Source: an uncultured Paracoccaceae bacterium
GTDB lineage: Bacteria; Pseudomonadota; Alphaproteobacteria; Rhodobacterales; Rhodobacteraceae
Direction of reading: 5' to 3'
Length of the DNA stretch: 19,243 bases
Assembly (NCBI GenBank): GCA_937900975.1
Contig: CALCPC010000857.1
Location: 1-19,243, forward strand
The notes below the pieces were generated by a model, which was given only the letters and a program-made list of their open reading frames with translations, was not told the origin of the DNA and ran no database searches. The position numbers and the translations under genes are program-made. Of this stretch, positions 7,615 to 15,678 are shown piece after piece (within the stretch, counting starts at the first letter, position 1; every line of letters begins with the position of its first letter).

Positions 7615-8473
7615 GTGCCGCCTCCAAACACTCCAGCGCGAGGGCGGCAAACCGCGCGGGCGCTTCTTCGTGCATCAGATGCCCGAGCTTTGCGATGGAA
7701 ACAAGGCTGGCGCCTGGAAGATCGGCCAGCACGCGACGGGTTGTCGCCGGCGCCACCGCCCGGTCGTTCGCGCCAAGCGCCACGGTCAGCGGCGTGGTCA
7801 AGCGGTTGAGGTCGCGGCCAAGGCCCGAAAGCTCCCACCGGGCCATCATGCGCAGCGTCCCGGCGATGTGGTCGGGGTCGCTGAAACAAAGACGGTAAAG
7901 CGCGGCCATCTCGGCATCCGCGGCACTGCCGGTCGCTTCCAACAGACGCGCCACCACCCGGTCAGAGCCCGCCGCCTGCGCAAGCGCGTAGGGCGCAAAC
8001 GGGTTCAGCGCGGTCAGCCTGGCCAGCGCCGGCATCATCAACGCCGCCGGCCCGTCAAACGGGCGCAGCGCTGGGTTAAGCGCCAGCACCGAGGCCGGTA
8101 CAGGGTGGTCGAGCACAAGGCGAAGCGCAAGCGCCGCCCCCGCCGAGTGACCGACGATCAGCGCTGGCCGCGCGCCAAGCTGGTCGAGAAGTGCTGCGAT
8201 GTCTTCGGCCATCGTCGGCAGGCTGCTGCGCGCCGGCGCATAAGCCCGCGTCAGCCCATGGCCCGGAAGATCTGGGCTGATGACCTGCGCCGCGGTGCTT
8301 AGCGTCTCAAAAAGCCCCCGCCAGGAGTGATTGGCGCCCCCCGCCCCATGGAGCAAAAGCACGGCGGGCCCCGCGCCGGCGATCTGAACATGCCAACGCT
8401 GGGCCCGGGTTTCGATGAACCGGCTGGCCGCAGCATGGGGCCAAATGGTGCGGGCGCGTTGCCAATCGATCAT
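7607..8473 (-). CDS. bchO: BchO, alpha/beta hydrolase of the magnesium chelatase operon
   Basis: The protein has 288 residues, normal for BchO. It is an alpha/beta-hydrolase-fold protein linked genetically to magnesium chelatase, with its precise reaction unsettled. The oxyanion-hole HG stretch (AVLLLHGAGGANHSW) is at about 43-57, the nucleophile elbow GHSAGA with Ser at about residue 111, and a C-terminal GHLMHEE carries the putative catalytic His. The N terminus MIDWQRARTIWPHAAASRF resembles other BchO proteins and fixes ATG 8473, with a GGAG about eight bases upstream. It lies downstream of bchD as expected, but 722 bases away instead of abutting it. Its stop lies inside the OsmC gene start. 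Confidence 0.93.
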   Translation of the reverse strand: MIDWQRARTIWPHAAASRFIETRAQRWHVQIAGAGPAVLLLHGAGGANHSWRGLFETLSTAAQVISPDLPGHGLTRAYAPARSSLPTMAEDIAALLDQLGARPALIVGHSAGAALALRLVLDHPVPASVLALNPALRPFDGPAALMMPALARLTALNPFAPYALAQAAGSDRVVARLLEATGSAADAEMAALYRLCFSDPDHIAGTLRMMARWELSGLGRDLNRLTTPLTVALGANDRAVAPATTRRVLADLPGASLVSIAKLGHLMHEEAPARFAALALECLEAAHV

Positions 8474-9195
8474 GGTCGTTCTCCAAGCGCTTCGCGGACG
8501 GCGCATCGGGCCGAGCAGTGCGACCGGAGGGCGCGCAGCCGCGCGGTGCGGCGGGCGCGCCGCCTGCATCCTCGACCAAGGGCGGTTCCGACCATCCGAG
8601 GCCCCCGGATCTTTGCCATGGCCCAAACCCCGGGCAGCCCCCGGCCACCAGGGCCGGCGCCGCACGCCAAAGGGCGTTGACCGGGCGATTTGGCGGTTTT
8701 GATCTGTTTCGGCATGCGGCGCATCCTCGCACAATTCCCAACTCTGGACAGGCCCGGCCCATGCGGTTTGCCCCAGCAATCGGTCTGGGACAAAACCCGT
8801 GGTCCAGCGGCGCGAACGGCCTCGAACGGCACCGCGACCGATCGGAGGCGAACCGGCACCGTGCCGCGCAACCGTCTTTTTCGCGGGCGAGCGGCCGCGC
8901 CCACCGCGATTGGCGATAGAAAGACACATGGCCGGGCCGGCGCCCAAGTCCATGGCGACAAAAGCCGCAGGCTGCGGCGCGCGACGGGGGCCAGCGCCCC
9001 TCCCCGCCCCCGCATGAGGCCGGAGACCCGTCGCGTGCGCATCGACAAGACGCCAAAGCGCGATGGAGCCGGGCGCGATGACCCACGCAAGGGCAGAGCG
9101 CCTTTCCTGGATTGAGGGCTACGGCGCACCGCGGCACATCTCCCGTCGCAGAGCTGGCCCGATCACGGTGCCCTCACGGCGGCGTCATGGCGGCG
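8474..9195. other. 722-base spacer between bchD and bchO, no supported gene
   Basis: Both strands are open over long stretches in several frames, but the predicted peptides are Arg/Pro/Gly-rich, lack hydrophobic patterning, and resemble no family I know. I see no tRNA, rRNA or transposase, and no TGT-N12-ACA PpsR site. The only defined structures are the 11-base tandem repeat at its bchD end (9163-9206) and the bchO ribosome-binding site at its other end. In related organisms bchD and bchO are nearly contiguous, so this DNA is an insertion or an expanded, possibly decayed sequence. Confidence 0.6.
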
Positions 9196-9206
9196 TCACG
9201 GTGCGG
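9163..9206. repeat. 11-base tandem repeat, four imperfect copies, across the bchD stop
   Basis: The four units TCACGGTGCCC, TCACGGCGGCG, TCATGGCGGCG and TCACGGTGCGG occupy 9163-9173, 9174-9184, 9185-9195 and 9196-9206. Each begins with TCA, which is TGA on the minus strand. The TGA that ends bchD is that of the fourth unit (9196-9198). The period is about one helical turn. Confidence 0.7.
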
Positions 9207-10884
9207 CCATCAGGGCGCCGACACTCTGGCCGATACCCCGCGCATCCGCGCGCGGCAGCGGCAAATACGTGGCGTCAAGCGCGGCGGCAAGCTCTGCGGC
9301 GGGGCGTTGCGGGCGGGGGCTTGTGTCGATCAAAAGCGTCGGCAACGCCGCCCCGCGCAGGACGCGCGCCATCTCCTCGGCGTCGGCGCGGGCGGCGGCG
9401 CGCCCCGGCCGCCCATCGCGCGCGATGTTCGCCTTTCCGTCGGTCAGCACGACAAGCACGGGGTCACGCCCCCGCCGCCGCGCCCCCAGCGCAAGCGTTA
9501 GCGCCGCCTCAAGCCCCGAGGCCAGGGGCGTGCCGCCCCCGCCCGGCAGCGCCGCAAGCCGCCGCTTGGTCTGCACAAGGCTGCGCGTCGGCGGCAGCAG
9601 CGTTTCCGCCGCCGCGCCCCGCATCGCAATCAAGGCGACATGATCGCGCCGCACATAAGCTTCGGCCAGCAAAAGCTCAATCGCGCCCTTGGCCTCCGCC
9701 AACCGCCCCATGGCGGTCGACCCCGAGGCATCGACCAGAAACAGCGCCAACCGCTCTCGCCGCTGGCGGTGGCGGCGCACGCGGATATCGCTTTTGGAGA
9801 TCAGAATGTGTGCGGGCGGATCGGCAAACAGCTTTCGCCGCAAGGGTTGCCAGGGGGCGGCTGTGCGCAACGTGGCGACCAGATCCAACCGGTGCGGACC
9901 GCGCGGGTCCCCGGGCGGCCTCCCCTGCGGCCGTCCCCGGCGGTGGCCGCCCGGCCCCGCGCCCCCGCCGCGGCTGCCCGGGCTCCCCCGCGCGGCCGCC
10001 GCCCCTGCGCGCAGCTTTGCCAGAACATCCGGCGGCAGACTTGCCCGGGCAGCCTCCAACAGAACCTCCGCCGGGATACCGTCCGATGGCGTCGGGTCTT
10101 GGGTTTTCTCGGCATCATCGGGCGCGCTGGGGGCCGGTGGCTCCGGCGCCGGTTGTGTCTCATCCGCCGGCGGCAGGCTTGTCGCGCGGGGGGCCAGGAC
10201 CAGGCGGGCGGCAAGCGCTGCATCCTCGGCCGCGACGTTGTCCCGCCCGGCAATCGCCGCCGCGCCGCGCGCAACCTCCAGCGCCAGAAGCGGCGCGCGC
10301 ATCGATGCGATGCCAAGCGCGGCGGCCGCCTCTACGAACGCCTCTGGCGGTGTCGGGGGCATGGCCGCCAGCAGCCGCCGCGCGTGGCCAAGGACCTCCG
10401 GCGCCGGCGCGTCGGGCAGCGGGCGTGCCCGCAGCCCCTCCAACGTCAGATGCAGCGCCAGCCTGTCGGTCAAGGCGGCGGGGCAATGCTCCTCTGCCTC
10501 GACCCCCTCGTCGAGCGCGACGACGGAGAACCCAGCACCGGCATCGAGCGCCGCGCCAATCCGCGCGGCCAAGCCCGACGCCGCCCGTTCCGCCATCGGC
10601 AGGATCAGCGTTCCGGCCCCGACCTCGTCCAACAGCCCGCGCGCGTGCACGGGCCGCCCGGTCGACAAGGCTTCGGCCAGATCGAGACCGCCAAGAAGCC
10701 GGGCATCGTCGATCCCCGGCGGCAAACGCCGGATCGGCGCCGCGGCGATATCGCGAAGATAGGTCAGATACGCGGACCGCAGGGGACCGGCCCGCGCGCG
10801 CAGCGCCAAACCGCCCAGCCGCGACCCAACGCCGAGGATCTGTGCCGCAAGAAGGGCGTCCGAGATCGGATCCGGCCCCGTCAC
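9196..10884 (-). CDS. bchD: Magnesium chelatase subunit D, BchD
   Basis: BchD works with BchI (AAA+ motor) and BchH to insert Mg2+ into protoporphyrin IX, the first committed step to bacteriochlorophyll. GTG 10884 gives 562 residues, the normal size. The N-terminal AAA-like domain opens with DALLAAQILGVGSRLGGL and RAGPLRSAYL and has no intact Walker A, as is usual for BchD. A Pro/Asp/Glu-rich linker sits at about 230-260, followed by a Gly/Arg-rich stretch. The C-terminal von Willebrand A (integrin I) domain shows the MIDAS DASGS at about 385-389, TPLASG near 452 and LTDGKANIA near 480. The open frame continues upstream to 11247, but that part is composition-biased and unlike any BchD. No good Shine-Dalgarno precedes the GTG. 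It is separated from bchI by 1.3 kb, which is unusual. Confidence 0.93.
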   Translation of the reverse strand: MTGPDPISDALLAAQILGVGSRLGGLALRARAGPLRSAYLTYLRDIAAAPIRRLPPGIDDARLLGGLDLAEALSTGRPVHARGLLDEVGAGTLILPMAERAASGLAARIGAALDAGAGFSVVALDEGVEAEEHCPAALTDRLALHLTLEGLRARPLPDAPAPEVLGHARRLLAAMPPTPPEAFVEAAAALGIASMRAPLLALEVARGAAAIAGRDNVAAEDAALAARLVLAPRATSLPPADETQPAPEPPAPSAPDDAEKTQDPTPSDGIPAEVLLEAARASLPPDVLAKLRAGAAAARGSPGSRGGGAGPGGHRRGRPQGRPPGDPRGPHRLDLVATLRTAAPWQPLRRKLFADPPAHILISKSDIRVRRHRQRRERLALFLVDASGSTAMGRLAEAKGAIELLLAEAYVRRDHVALIAMRGAAAETLLPPTRSLVQTKRRLAALPGGGGTPLASGLEAALTLALGARRRGRDPVLVVLTDGKANIARDGRPGRAAARADAEEMARVLRGAALPTLLIDTSPRPQRPAAELAAALDATYLPLPRADARGIGQSVGALMAAP

Positions 10885-12207
10885 AGGGCCGCACTGTTGG
10901 GGACGCCGCGGACGAAACCGGTGGCGCCTCCGCCCCCGCCCAGACGCGAACGGGCGCCGGGCGGACCCGGCTGGCCGGCAGCCGCCTTCCCCGTGGAAAA
11001 CCGCAGGGACCGCAGTCGGTATTGCCCGACCCGGCCGCCTGCGCCGGCTTTCTCGGGCGGGCCTTTGCAGGGCGATCCCCAAGCTGGGGGGCGGGCAGCG
11101 ATGGGAGCGGTTTCTGCGCCGGTGCAGGGCGCTGTGGCGGCCCCTAAAGCTTGGCGCGGGCGCCGTTGACCGCCCAATGCGCGTCGATACATCGGCGCCG
11201 GTCGGGGCAATCGCGGACTTTGCCGTCCGGCGGCGGCGCTTTGGCAAAACTGGGGCAAAGCGCCAACCTCGCCGCGGTCGGGGGCAAATGACCGCCGCTG
11301 GCGGCCGGGTTGTGCGCAGGGCAGTCGAATGCCGCCCCGGTGGGCTGGCCTGGCTTGGCAGGGACCGGCGACGGCCCCCTTGGCTGCACCCCGGCCTTGA
11401 AGCCGGGGTTTCTGCGCGGCGCGGCGCGGTCTTCTTAGCGCCCGCGCCCCGCCGATCCCCGCACGCTTAAATCCGCCGCACGGGCGGGCGGCATCCGCGC
11501 CGCTGGGACGCACGGGCGCCGCTGCGCTGCTACGGCAAGCAGCGACCAACGAAACCCGGTGCGGGCAGCCGATCCGCGCCATGGGATACGTCGCCGGCCG
11601 GCGCCGGCCAACGCGGCAGAGACACCGGGGTGCAGACGAGGGCGACAGCGCGAGGCACCACCCGAAGGCGGATCGGCCGCGCAGCGATTGGCTGAAACCG
11701 CACGGGCCGCGATGTTGCGCGCTTTGGGTCACCGCCCTGTCGCGGCCGCCCGGGCGTTGGGCGGCTGGCCGAGAAACCGAGCAATTTTGAGAGTATTTGC
11801 AGGCGGCGCGCGGCGGGCCCGGCCCGGTGCAACCGCGCGCTCGGCGTGCCGCTGGCGTCCGATCCGGGCGGGAGAGGCCACGCCCGGCTTTCGCTTTGCC
11901 GGGCCGACCGACCTGGCCATCGCCGAGGGTCCGCGGCCGCGTGCGGTAAAGCCGCTTTCCGCGGTGCGGCGACCGTGGGGGCCTCAACCTCAACCCGCGC
12001 TGCGGTCCCCGCCGGCTTCCCTTGGCTTGTTCCATAGCGGGGCGACGCCCTGCTCCGTCCCCCTGTTCACCTGCACCTTCATCGGCGCCAGGGGCGCGGC
12101 GGCTGCGGTCTCGCGCAGCGCCCTCAGCGGGCCTTGCGCAGAGAGGCCGCGCATCGGGCGGGCGCGGTTTCGGCGTCGCGCGCATCATGGCGCGTGGTCT
12201 CGGACGG
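10885..12207. other. 1.3-kb spacer between bchI and bchD, no supported gene
   Basis: This very GC-rich stretch lies where bchI and bchD normally abut. A 494-codon frame runs through it on the minus strand (10881-12365), but its product is Arg/Pro/Ala-rich, runs antisense-like into bchI in another frame, and shows no domain. One terminator-like hairpin is present at 11388-11411. A conspicuous AT-rich island lies at about 11770-11800. I find no transposase, tRNA or PpsR site. It could be a decayed insertion, a fast-diverging unknown gene or an untranslated regulatory spacer; the sequence does not decide. Confidence 0.6.
11388..11411 (+). terminator. Possible rho-independent terminator in the bchI/bchD spacer
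   Basis: Perfect 8-bp arms ACCCCGGC (11388-11395) and GCCGGGGT (11402-11409) enclose a six-base loop, and TTT follows on the plus strand. The U tract is short, and no plus-strand gene precedes it, so it may be only a stable hairpin in the crtA-bchID transcript. Confidence 0.3.
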
Positions 12208-13236
12208 TCACGCCGTCTTGGCGGCGCCAAGCACGGCATCGACCGTGCGCAGCACCCGCGCTGTAGAACCGGCCTCATCCAGCGGGTCGCGGCGCAGTCT
12301 GTGACGCAGCGCCGAGGGCGCAATCGCGGCGAGATGTGCGATCTCGACCTCCGTCTTGGCGTCAAGCGCGGCCATCGCGCGGGCCGCGCGCATCAGCGTC
12401 AGCTCCCCCCGCAGACCGTCGGCGCCGAGTGCGATGCAAAGCTCGGCTGCCTTCTCAAGCACGGCGTCCGGCGTGACAACCTCCGCGACAAGCGCTTGCG
12501 CTGCCGAAATCTTTCGCCGCAGCGCGCCGGTTTTCCGGGCATAGGATTTGACGAAGCCCGCGGGGTCACGCTCATAGGCGTCGCGGCGGCGGATCACGTC
12601 GATCCGCGCTTTGATGTTCTGCGGAGAACCGATTTCGACCGACAAACCGAACCGGTCAAGCAGTTGCGGCCGAAGCTCCCCTTCCTCTGGATTGCCCGAG
12701 CCGACGATGACAAACTGCGCGGGATGGCGCACCGAAAGCCCCTCCCGCTCCACCACATTTTGGCCGGACGCAGCGACGTCGAGCAAAAGATCGACAATGT
12801 GGTCTTCGAGAAGGTTGACCTCATCAATGTAGAGATAGCCCCGGTGCGCGCGCGCCAGCAGCCCGGGCTCAAACGCCTTTTCCCCGCGCGTCAAAGCCCG
12901 CTCCAAATCCAGCGCACCGACGACGCGATCCTCGGTCACGCCAAGCGGCAGAGCGATCACGGGCGTTGCGACCTTTTTCTTACGGCCCAAGGGGGCATCC
13001 TGGCAGTGCGGGCAATCGGGGTTGGGGGCAGCGGGGTCGTTGTTGTAGGGACATCCCGCGACGACGCTAATTTCAGGCAGCCGCGCGGCGAGCGCGCGCA
13101 CGGCGGTGGATTTGCCGGTGCCACGGTCGCCGAAGACAAGGACACCGCCGATGCTTGGATCGACGGCCGACAACATCAGGGCGCGCTTCATCTCGTCCTG
13201 ACCCACAATTGCCGCAAACGGGAAACTTGGTCGCAT
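12208..13236 (-). CDS. bchI: Magnesium chelatase ATPase subunit I, BchI
   Basis: BchI is the AAA+ ATPase of the magnesium chelatase that drives Mg2+ insertion by BchH. ATG 13236 gives 342 residues, close to other BchI proteins, and starts just before the diagnostic FPFAAIVGQDEMKRAL. Walker A is GDRGTGKST at 36-44. The family insertion with GCPYNNDP and CPHC lies at 61-78, and Walker B is YLYIDEVNLLEDH at about 134-146. VIVGSGNPEEGELRPQLLDRFGL at about 177-199 holds sensor 1 and the Arg finger. The C-terminal lid helices are complete through the TGA. It begins 14 bases after the crtA stop, so crtA and bchI are co-transcribed. No clear Shine-Dalgarno is visible. Confidence 0.97.
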   Translation of the reverse strand: MRPSFPFAAIVGQDEMKRALMLSAVDPSIGGVLVFGDRGTGKSTAVRALAARLPEISVVAGCPYNNDPAAPNPDCPHCQDAPLGRKKKVATPVIALPLGVTEDRVVGALDLERALTRGEKAFEPGLLARAHRGYLYIDEVNLLEDHIVDLLLDVAASGQNVVEREGLSVRHPAQFVIVGSGNPEEGELRPQLLDRFGLSVEIGSPQNIKARIDVIRRRDAYERDPAGFVKSYARKTGALRRKISAAQALVAEVVTPDAVLEKAAELCIALGADGLRGELTLMRAARAMAALDAKTEVEIAHLAAIAPSALRHRLRRDPLDEAGSTARVLRTVDAVLGAAKTA

Positions 13237-13250
13237 GGGTTGGTTAACGG

Positions 13251-14030
13251 CTACTCTGCGGCCAGGGTCAAGGCATAAGCCGCCAATGGATCTGCGCCGC
13301 CCCAACTGCCGGCGGTGGCAACAACGGCAAAGCGGGCATAAAGCTCCTCAGAAAACCAGTCGCCCTCCCGCACGGCGCGGATCGCCTGGGCATGGGGGCC
13401 GCCAGCCCGGGCAAAGGCCGCCATACTGCGCGTATCGGGCCAGACCGAGAAGGTGACCTGATGGAACCAGGGCACCTCACCCACACCCTGTTTGAACAGA
13501 ACATTGGGATCAGAGCCGATGGCCGCGCTGATATCGGGCACCCGCCGCCAGAACTGAAACAGAATTGCAGGCCGGATACTGGCCCGCGTCAAGGCCGCAA
13601 TCGGGCCCGAACCGTTGGAGGGCGCTTCGTGAAACGGCATCTTGCGCGACCAGGCCCCGCGTGAGTGCACTGGACTAAGATGGATGGTCCACACCTCCGT
13701 CGCGCGGTGGGCGAGACGCTGGAACACCGGCGCGGTTTCGGTACGCTGGCGCGCGGTCTGAAGATCCGGCCATGTCGTCAAAACCGCGATCAGACCGGTG
13801 TCGGGGATCGGCGTGAACCCCTCGCCCGTGCCACCCCCCATAAGCTTAAAGAACCCATGATCGGGCAGCATGGCCAAGGGCCGGCGGGCCAGGGCCATTT
13901 GGCCAAAGGCCCAAAGCTTTGTCCCAAAGCCGTGAAAGCGGAAGAAGGTTAAGCTGACAATCTGAGATGACAGGTCGTCATCCGTGTCGCGATATAGTGA
14001 ATCGAAGCTCATCTTCCTGGTTTTTTGCAT
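13251..14030 (-). CDS. crtA: Spheroidene monooxygenase CrtA
   Basis: CrtA adds the keto group at C-2 of spheroidene, giving spheroidenone under oxic conditions, and marks the spheroidene branch of carotenoid synthesis. The product is 259 residues from ATG 14030, or 253 from ATG 14012. The second has AGGAAG directly against it, too close for a ribosome site, so the first is kept with modest certainty. Family blocks are QIVSLTFFRFHGFGTKLWAF, FFKLMGGGTGEGFTPIPDT, a RGAWSRKMPF block, LTRASIRPAILFQFWRRVPD, GEVPWFHQVTFSVWPD and FSEELYARF. It is divergent from crtI across a 70-base promoter region and upstream of bchI in the same unit, as in Rhodobacter. Confidence 0.95.
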   Translation of the reverse strand: MQKTRKMSFDSLYRDTDDDLSSQIVSLTFFRFHGFGTKLWAFGQMALARRPLAMLPDHGFFKLMGGGTGEGFTPIPDTGLIAVLTTWPDLQTARQRTETAPVFQRLAHRATEVWTIHLSPVHSRGAWSRKMPFHEAPSNGSGPIAALTRASIRPAILFQFWRRVPDISAAIGSDPNVLFKQGVGEVPWFHQVTFSVWPDTRSMAAFARAGGPHAQAIRAVREGDWFSEELYARFAVVATAGSWGGADPLAAYALTLAAE

Positions 14031-14066
14031 TCAATGACGCAAATGAGAAGCGGGAATTGGCTTGAT

Positions 14067-14084
14067 TGTAAATTTTTCTGGACA
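14067..14084. promoter_or_regulatory. PpsR/CrtJ operator TGT-N12-ACA in the crtA-crtI promoter region
   Basis: TGT at 14067-14069 and ACA at 14082-14084 are separated by exactly 12 mostly AT bases, the palindrome recognised by the aerobic photosynthesis-gene repressor PpsR/CrtJ. A TTTACA on the minus strand (14072-14067), with TCTCAT 18 bases on (14048-14043), could be the crtA promoter. A TTGATT at 14062-14067 could be the crtI -35. The site overlaps both. Only one perfect site is visible in the 70-base region. Confidence 0.75.
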
Positions 14085-14100
14085 CTGCTAGGCTTCACGC

Positions 14101-15678
14101 ATGTTGACACGCACCCCCCCTGCCTTTGCCGGCGATCCCGGCGACACCCGCCCCACAGCCCTTGTTATCGGCGCAGGCTTCGGGGGGCTTGCCGCGGCCA
14201 TCCGCCTGTCCGCAAAGGGCTATCGCGCCCTTGTGCTCGACCGGCTCGACGCGCCGGGCGGGCGGGCAACCTGCCGCTATCAGAACGGTTACAGATTCGA
14301 TCTCGGCCCGACCATCGTGACCGTACCGCAGGTTTTCCGCGAGCTCTGGGCTCTGGCCTGCCGCCGGATCGAATACTATGTCACCTTGGTCCCGACTGTT
14401 CCGTTCTACACATTCCGCTTCGACGACGGCTCGACCTTTGCGGCCTCTGGCGATACCGAGGCTGTCCGGGCAGAGGTCGCGCGCCTCTCCCCCGGCGATG
14501 TGGCGGGCTATGACGGGTTTCTCAGCGACAGCAAGAAACGATACCATGTGGGGTTCGAGGATTTGGGCCGGCGTCCGATGCACGCGCTTTGGGACACCCT
14601 GCGCGTCCTGCCCGCTTTTGCCTGGTTGCGGGCGGATCTGTCCACCTATGACCTCGCCGCGCGGCGCTTCCGGGATGAGCGTTTGCGCATGGCGTTCAGC
14701 TTTCACCCGCTTTTCATCGGCGGCGATCCCTTCAAAGTCACATCGATGTACTCCCTCGTCAGCCATTTGGAAACGACCTACGGCGTGCATTACGCCAAAG
14801 GCGGCGCCGCGGCGCTGGCGGAGGGGATGGCGGGGCTTGTCCGCCACCTTGGCGGCACGCTCCATTTCGGTGTCGATGTTGAGGAAATTCTGGTGGAGGC
14901 GGGGCGGGCCAGCGGCGCCGTTTTGGCCGATGGCAGCACCGTGAAGGCCGATCTTGTCGTCAGCAACGCCGATGCCGGCCACACCTACAGCCACCTTTTG
15001 CGCAAATCTGCCAAGACGCGCTGGACCGACCGTAAGCTTGGTCGGATGCGCTGGTCGAGCGGCCTTTTCGTGTGGTATTTCGGCACCGCCGGCACAGCCG
15101 AGATGTGGCCAGAGGTCGGCCATCACACCATCCTGAACGGCCCCCGCTATCGCGGATTGGTCGAAGACATCTTCCTCAAAGGCCGGTTGGCCGAGGATAT
15201 GTCGATCTATCTCCACCGCCCCATAGTCTCGGACCCGGCCGCCGCGCCGCCGGGCGCAGACAGTTGGTACGCGTTGGCGCCGGTGCCCCATCTCGGCCAC
15301 GCCAATCCGGTCGACTGGACGCGACAGGCCGAACCCTTCCTTGAGCGGATGCAAACCATGTTGGAGCGAACGGTCCTGCCCGGTTTGCGCGACCGTGTCA
15401 CCGAAAGCCATGTCATGACGCCAAACGATTTCCGGGATCGCTACCGCTCCCCCCACGGCGCCGGGTTCTCTTTGGAGCCGCGGATCCTGCAATCGGCCTG
15501 GTTCCGCCCCCACAATCGATCCGAGGAGGTGGCGGGGCTGTACCTGGTTGGCGCGGGCTCCCACCCCGGTGCGGGGCTTCCCGGCGTTGTCAGTTCGGCG
15601 GAGGTGCTTGACCGGTTGGTGCCGGACGCCCCGGGTCATAGCCGCGCAGCGGCCCTGCCCGCGATGGCCGCGCAATGA
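14101..15678 (+). CDS. crtI: Phytoene desaturase CrtI
   Basis: CrtI is an FAD-dependent membrane-associated desaturase that converts phytoene to neurosporene (three steps) or lycopene (four steps); the step number cannot be read from sequence. The protein has 525 residues, typical of the family. The N-terminal dinucleotide fold is TALVIGAGFGGLAAAIRL (GAGFGG at 24-29), followed by PGGRATCRYQNGYRFDLGPTI with the conserved substrate-domain residues. HYAKGGAAALAEGMAGL is at about 225-240. The C-terminal bacterial phytoene dehydrogenase signature is GLYLVGAGSHPGAGLPGVV. The start lies only 16 bases after the PpsR site and lacks a good Shine-Dalgarno, so the leader may be very short. The stop overlaps the crtB start (ATGA). 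Confidence 0.97.
   Translation: MLTRTPPAFAGDPGDTRPTALVIGAGFGGLAAAIRLSAKGYRALVLDRLDAPGGRATCRYQNGYRFDLGPTIVTVPQVFRELWALACRRIEYYVTLVPTVPFYTFRFDDGSTFAASGDTEAVRAEVARLSPGDVAGYDGFLSDSKKRYHVGFEDLGRRPMHALWDTLRVLPAFAWLRADLSTYDLAARRFRDERLRMAFSFHPLFIGGDPFKVTSMYSLVSHLETTYGVHYAKGGAAALAEGMAGLVRHLGGTLHFGVDVEEILVEAGRASGAVLADGSTVKADLVVSNADAGHTYSHLLRKSAKTRWTDRKLGRMRWSSGLFVWYFGTAGTAEMWPEVGHHTILNGPRYRGLVEDIFLKGRLAEDMSIYLHRPIVSDPAAAPPGADSWYALAPVPHLGHANPVDWTRQAEPFLERMQTMLERTVLPGLRDRVTESHVMTPNDFRDRYRSPHGAGFSLEPRILQSAWFRPHNRSEEVAGLYLVGAGSHPGAGLPGVVSSAEVLDRLVPDAPGHSRAAALPAMAAQ

Noticed and set aside
9063..11147. 694-codon open frame on the plus strand
   Set aside because: It is antisense to bchD and its upstream frame. 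The product is Arg/Pro/Ala low-complexity without domains, as expected opposite a GC-rich gene.
10881..12365. 494-codon open frame on the minus strand through the bchI/bchD spacer
   Set aside because: The part inside bchI is a shadow of the BchI frame, and the rest is Arg/Pro/Gly-rich with no motif. Kept only as a note in the spacer entry.
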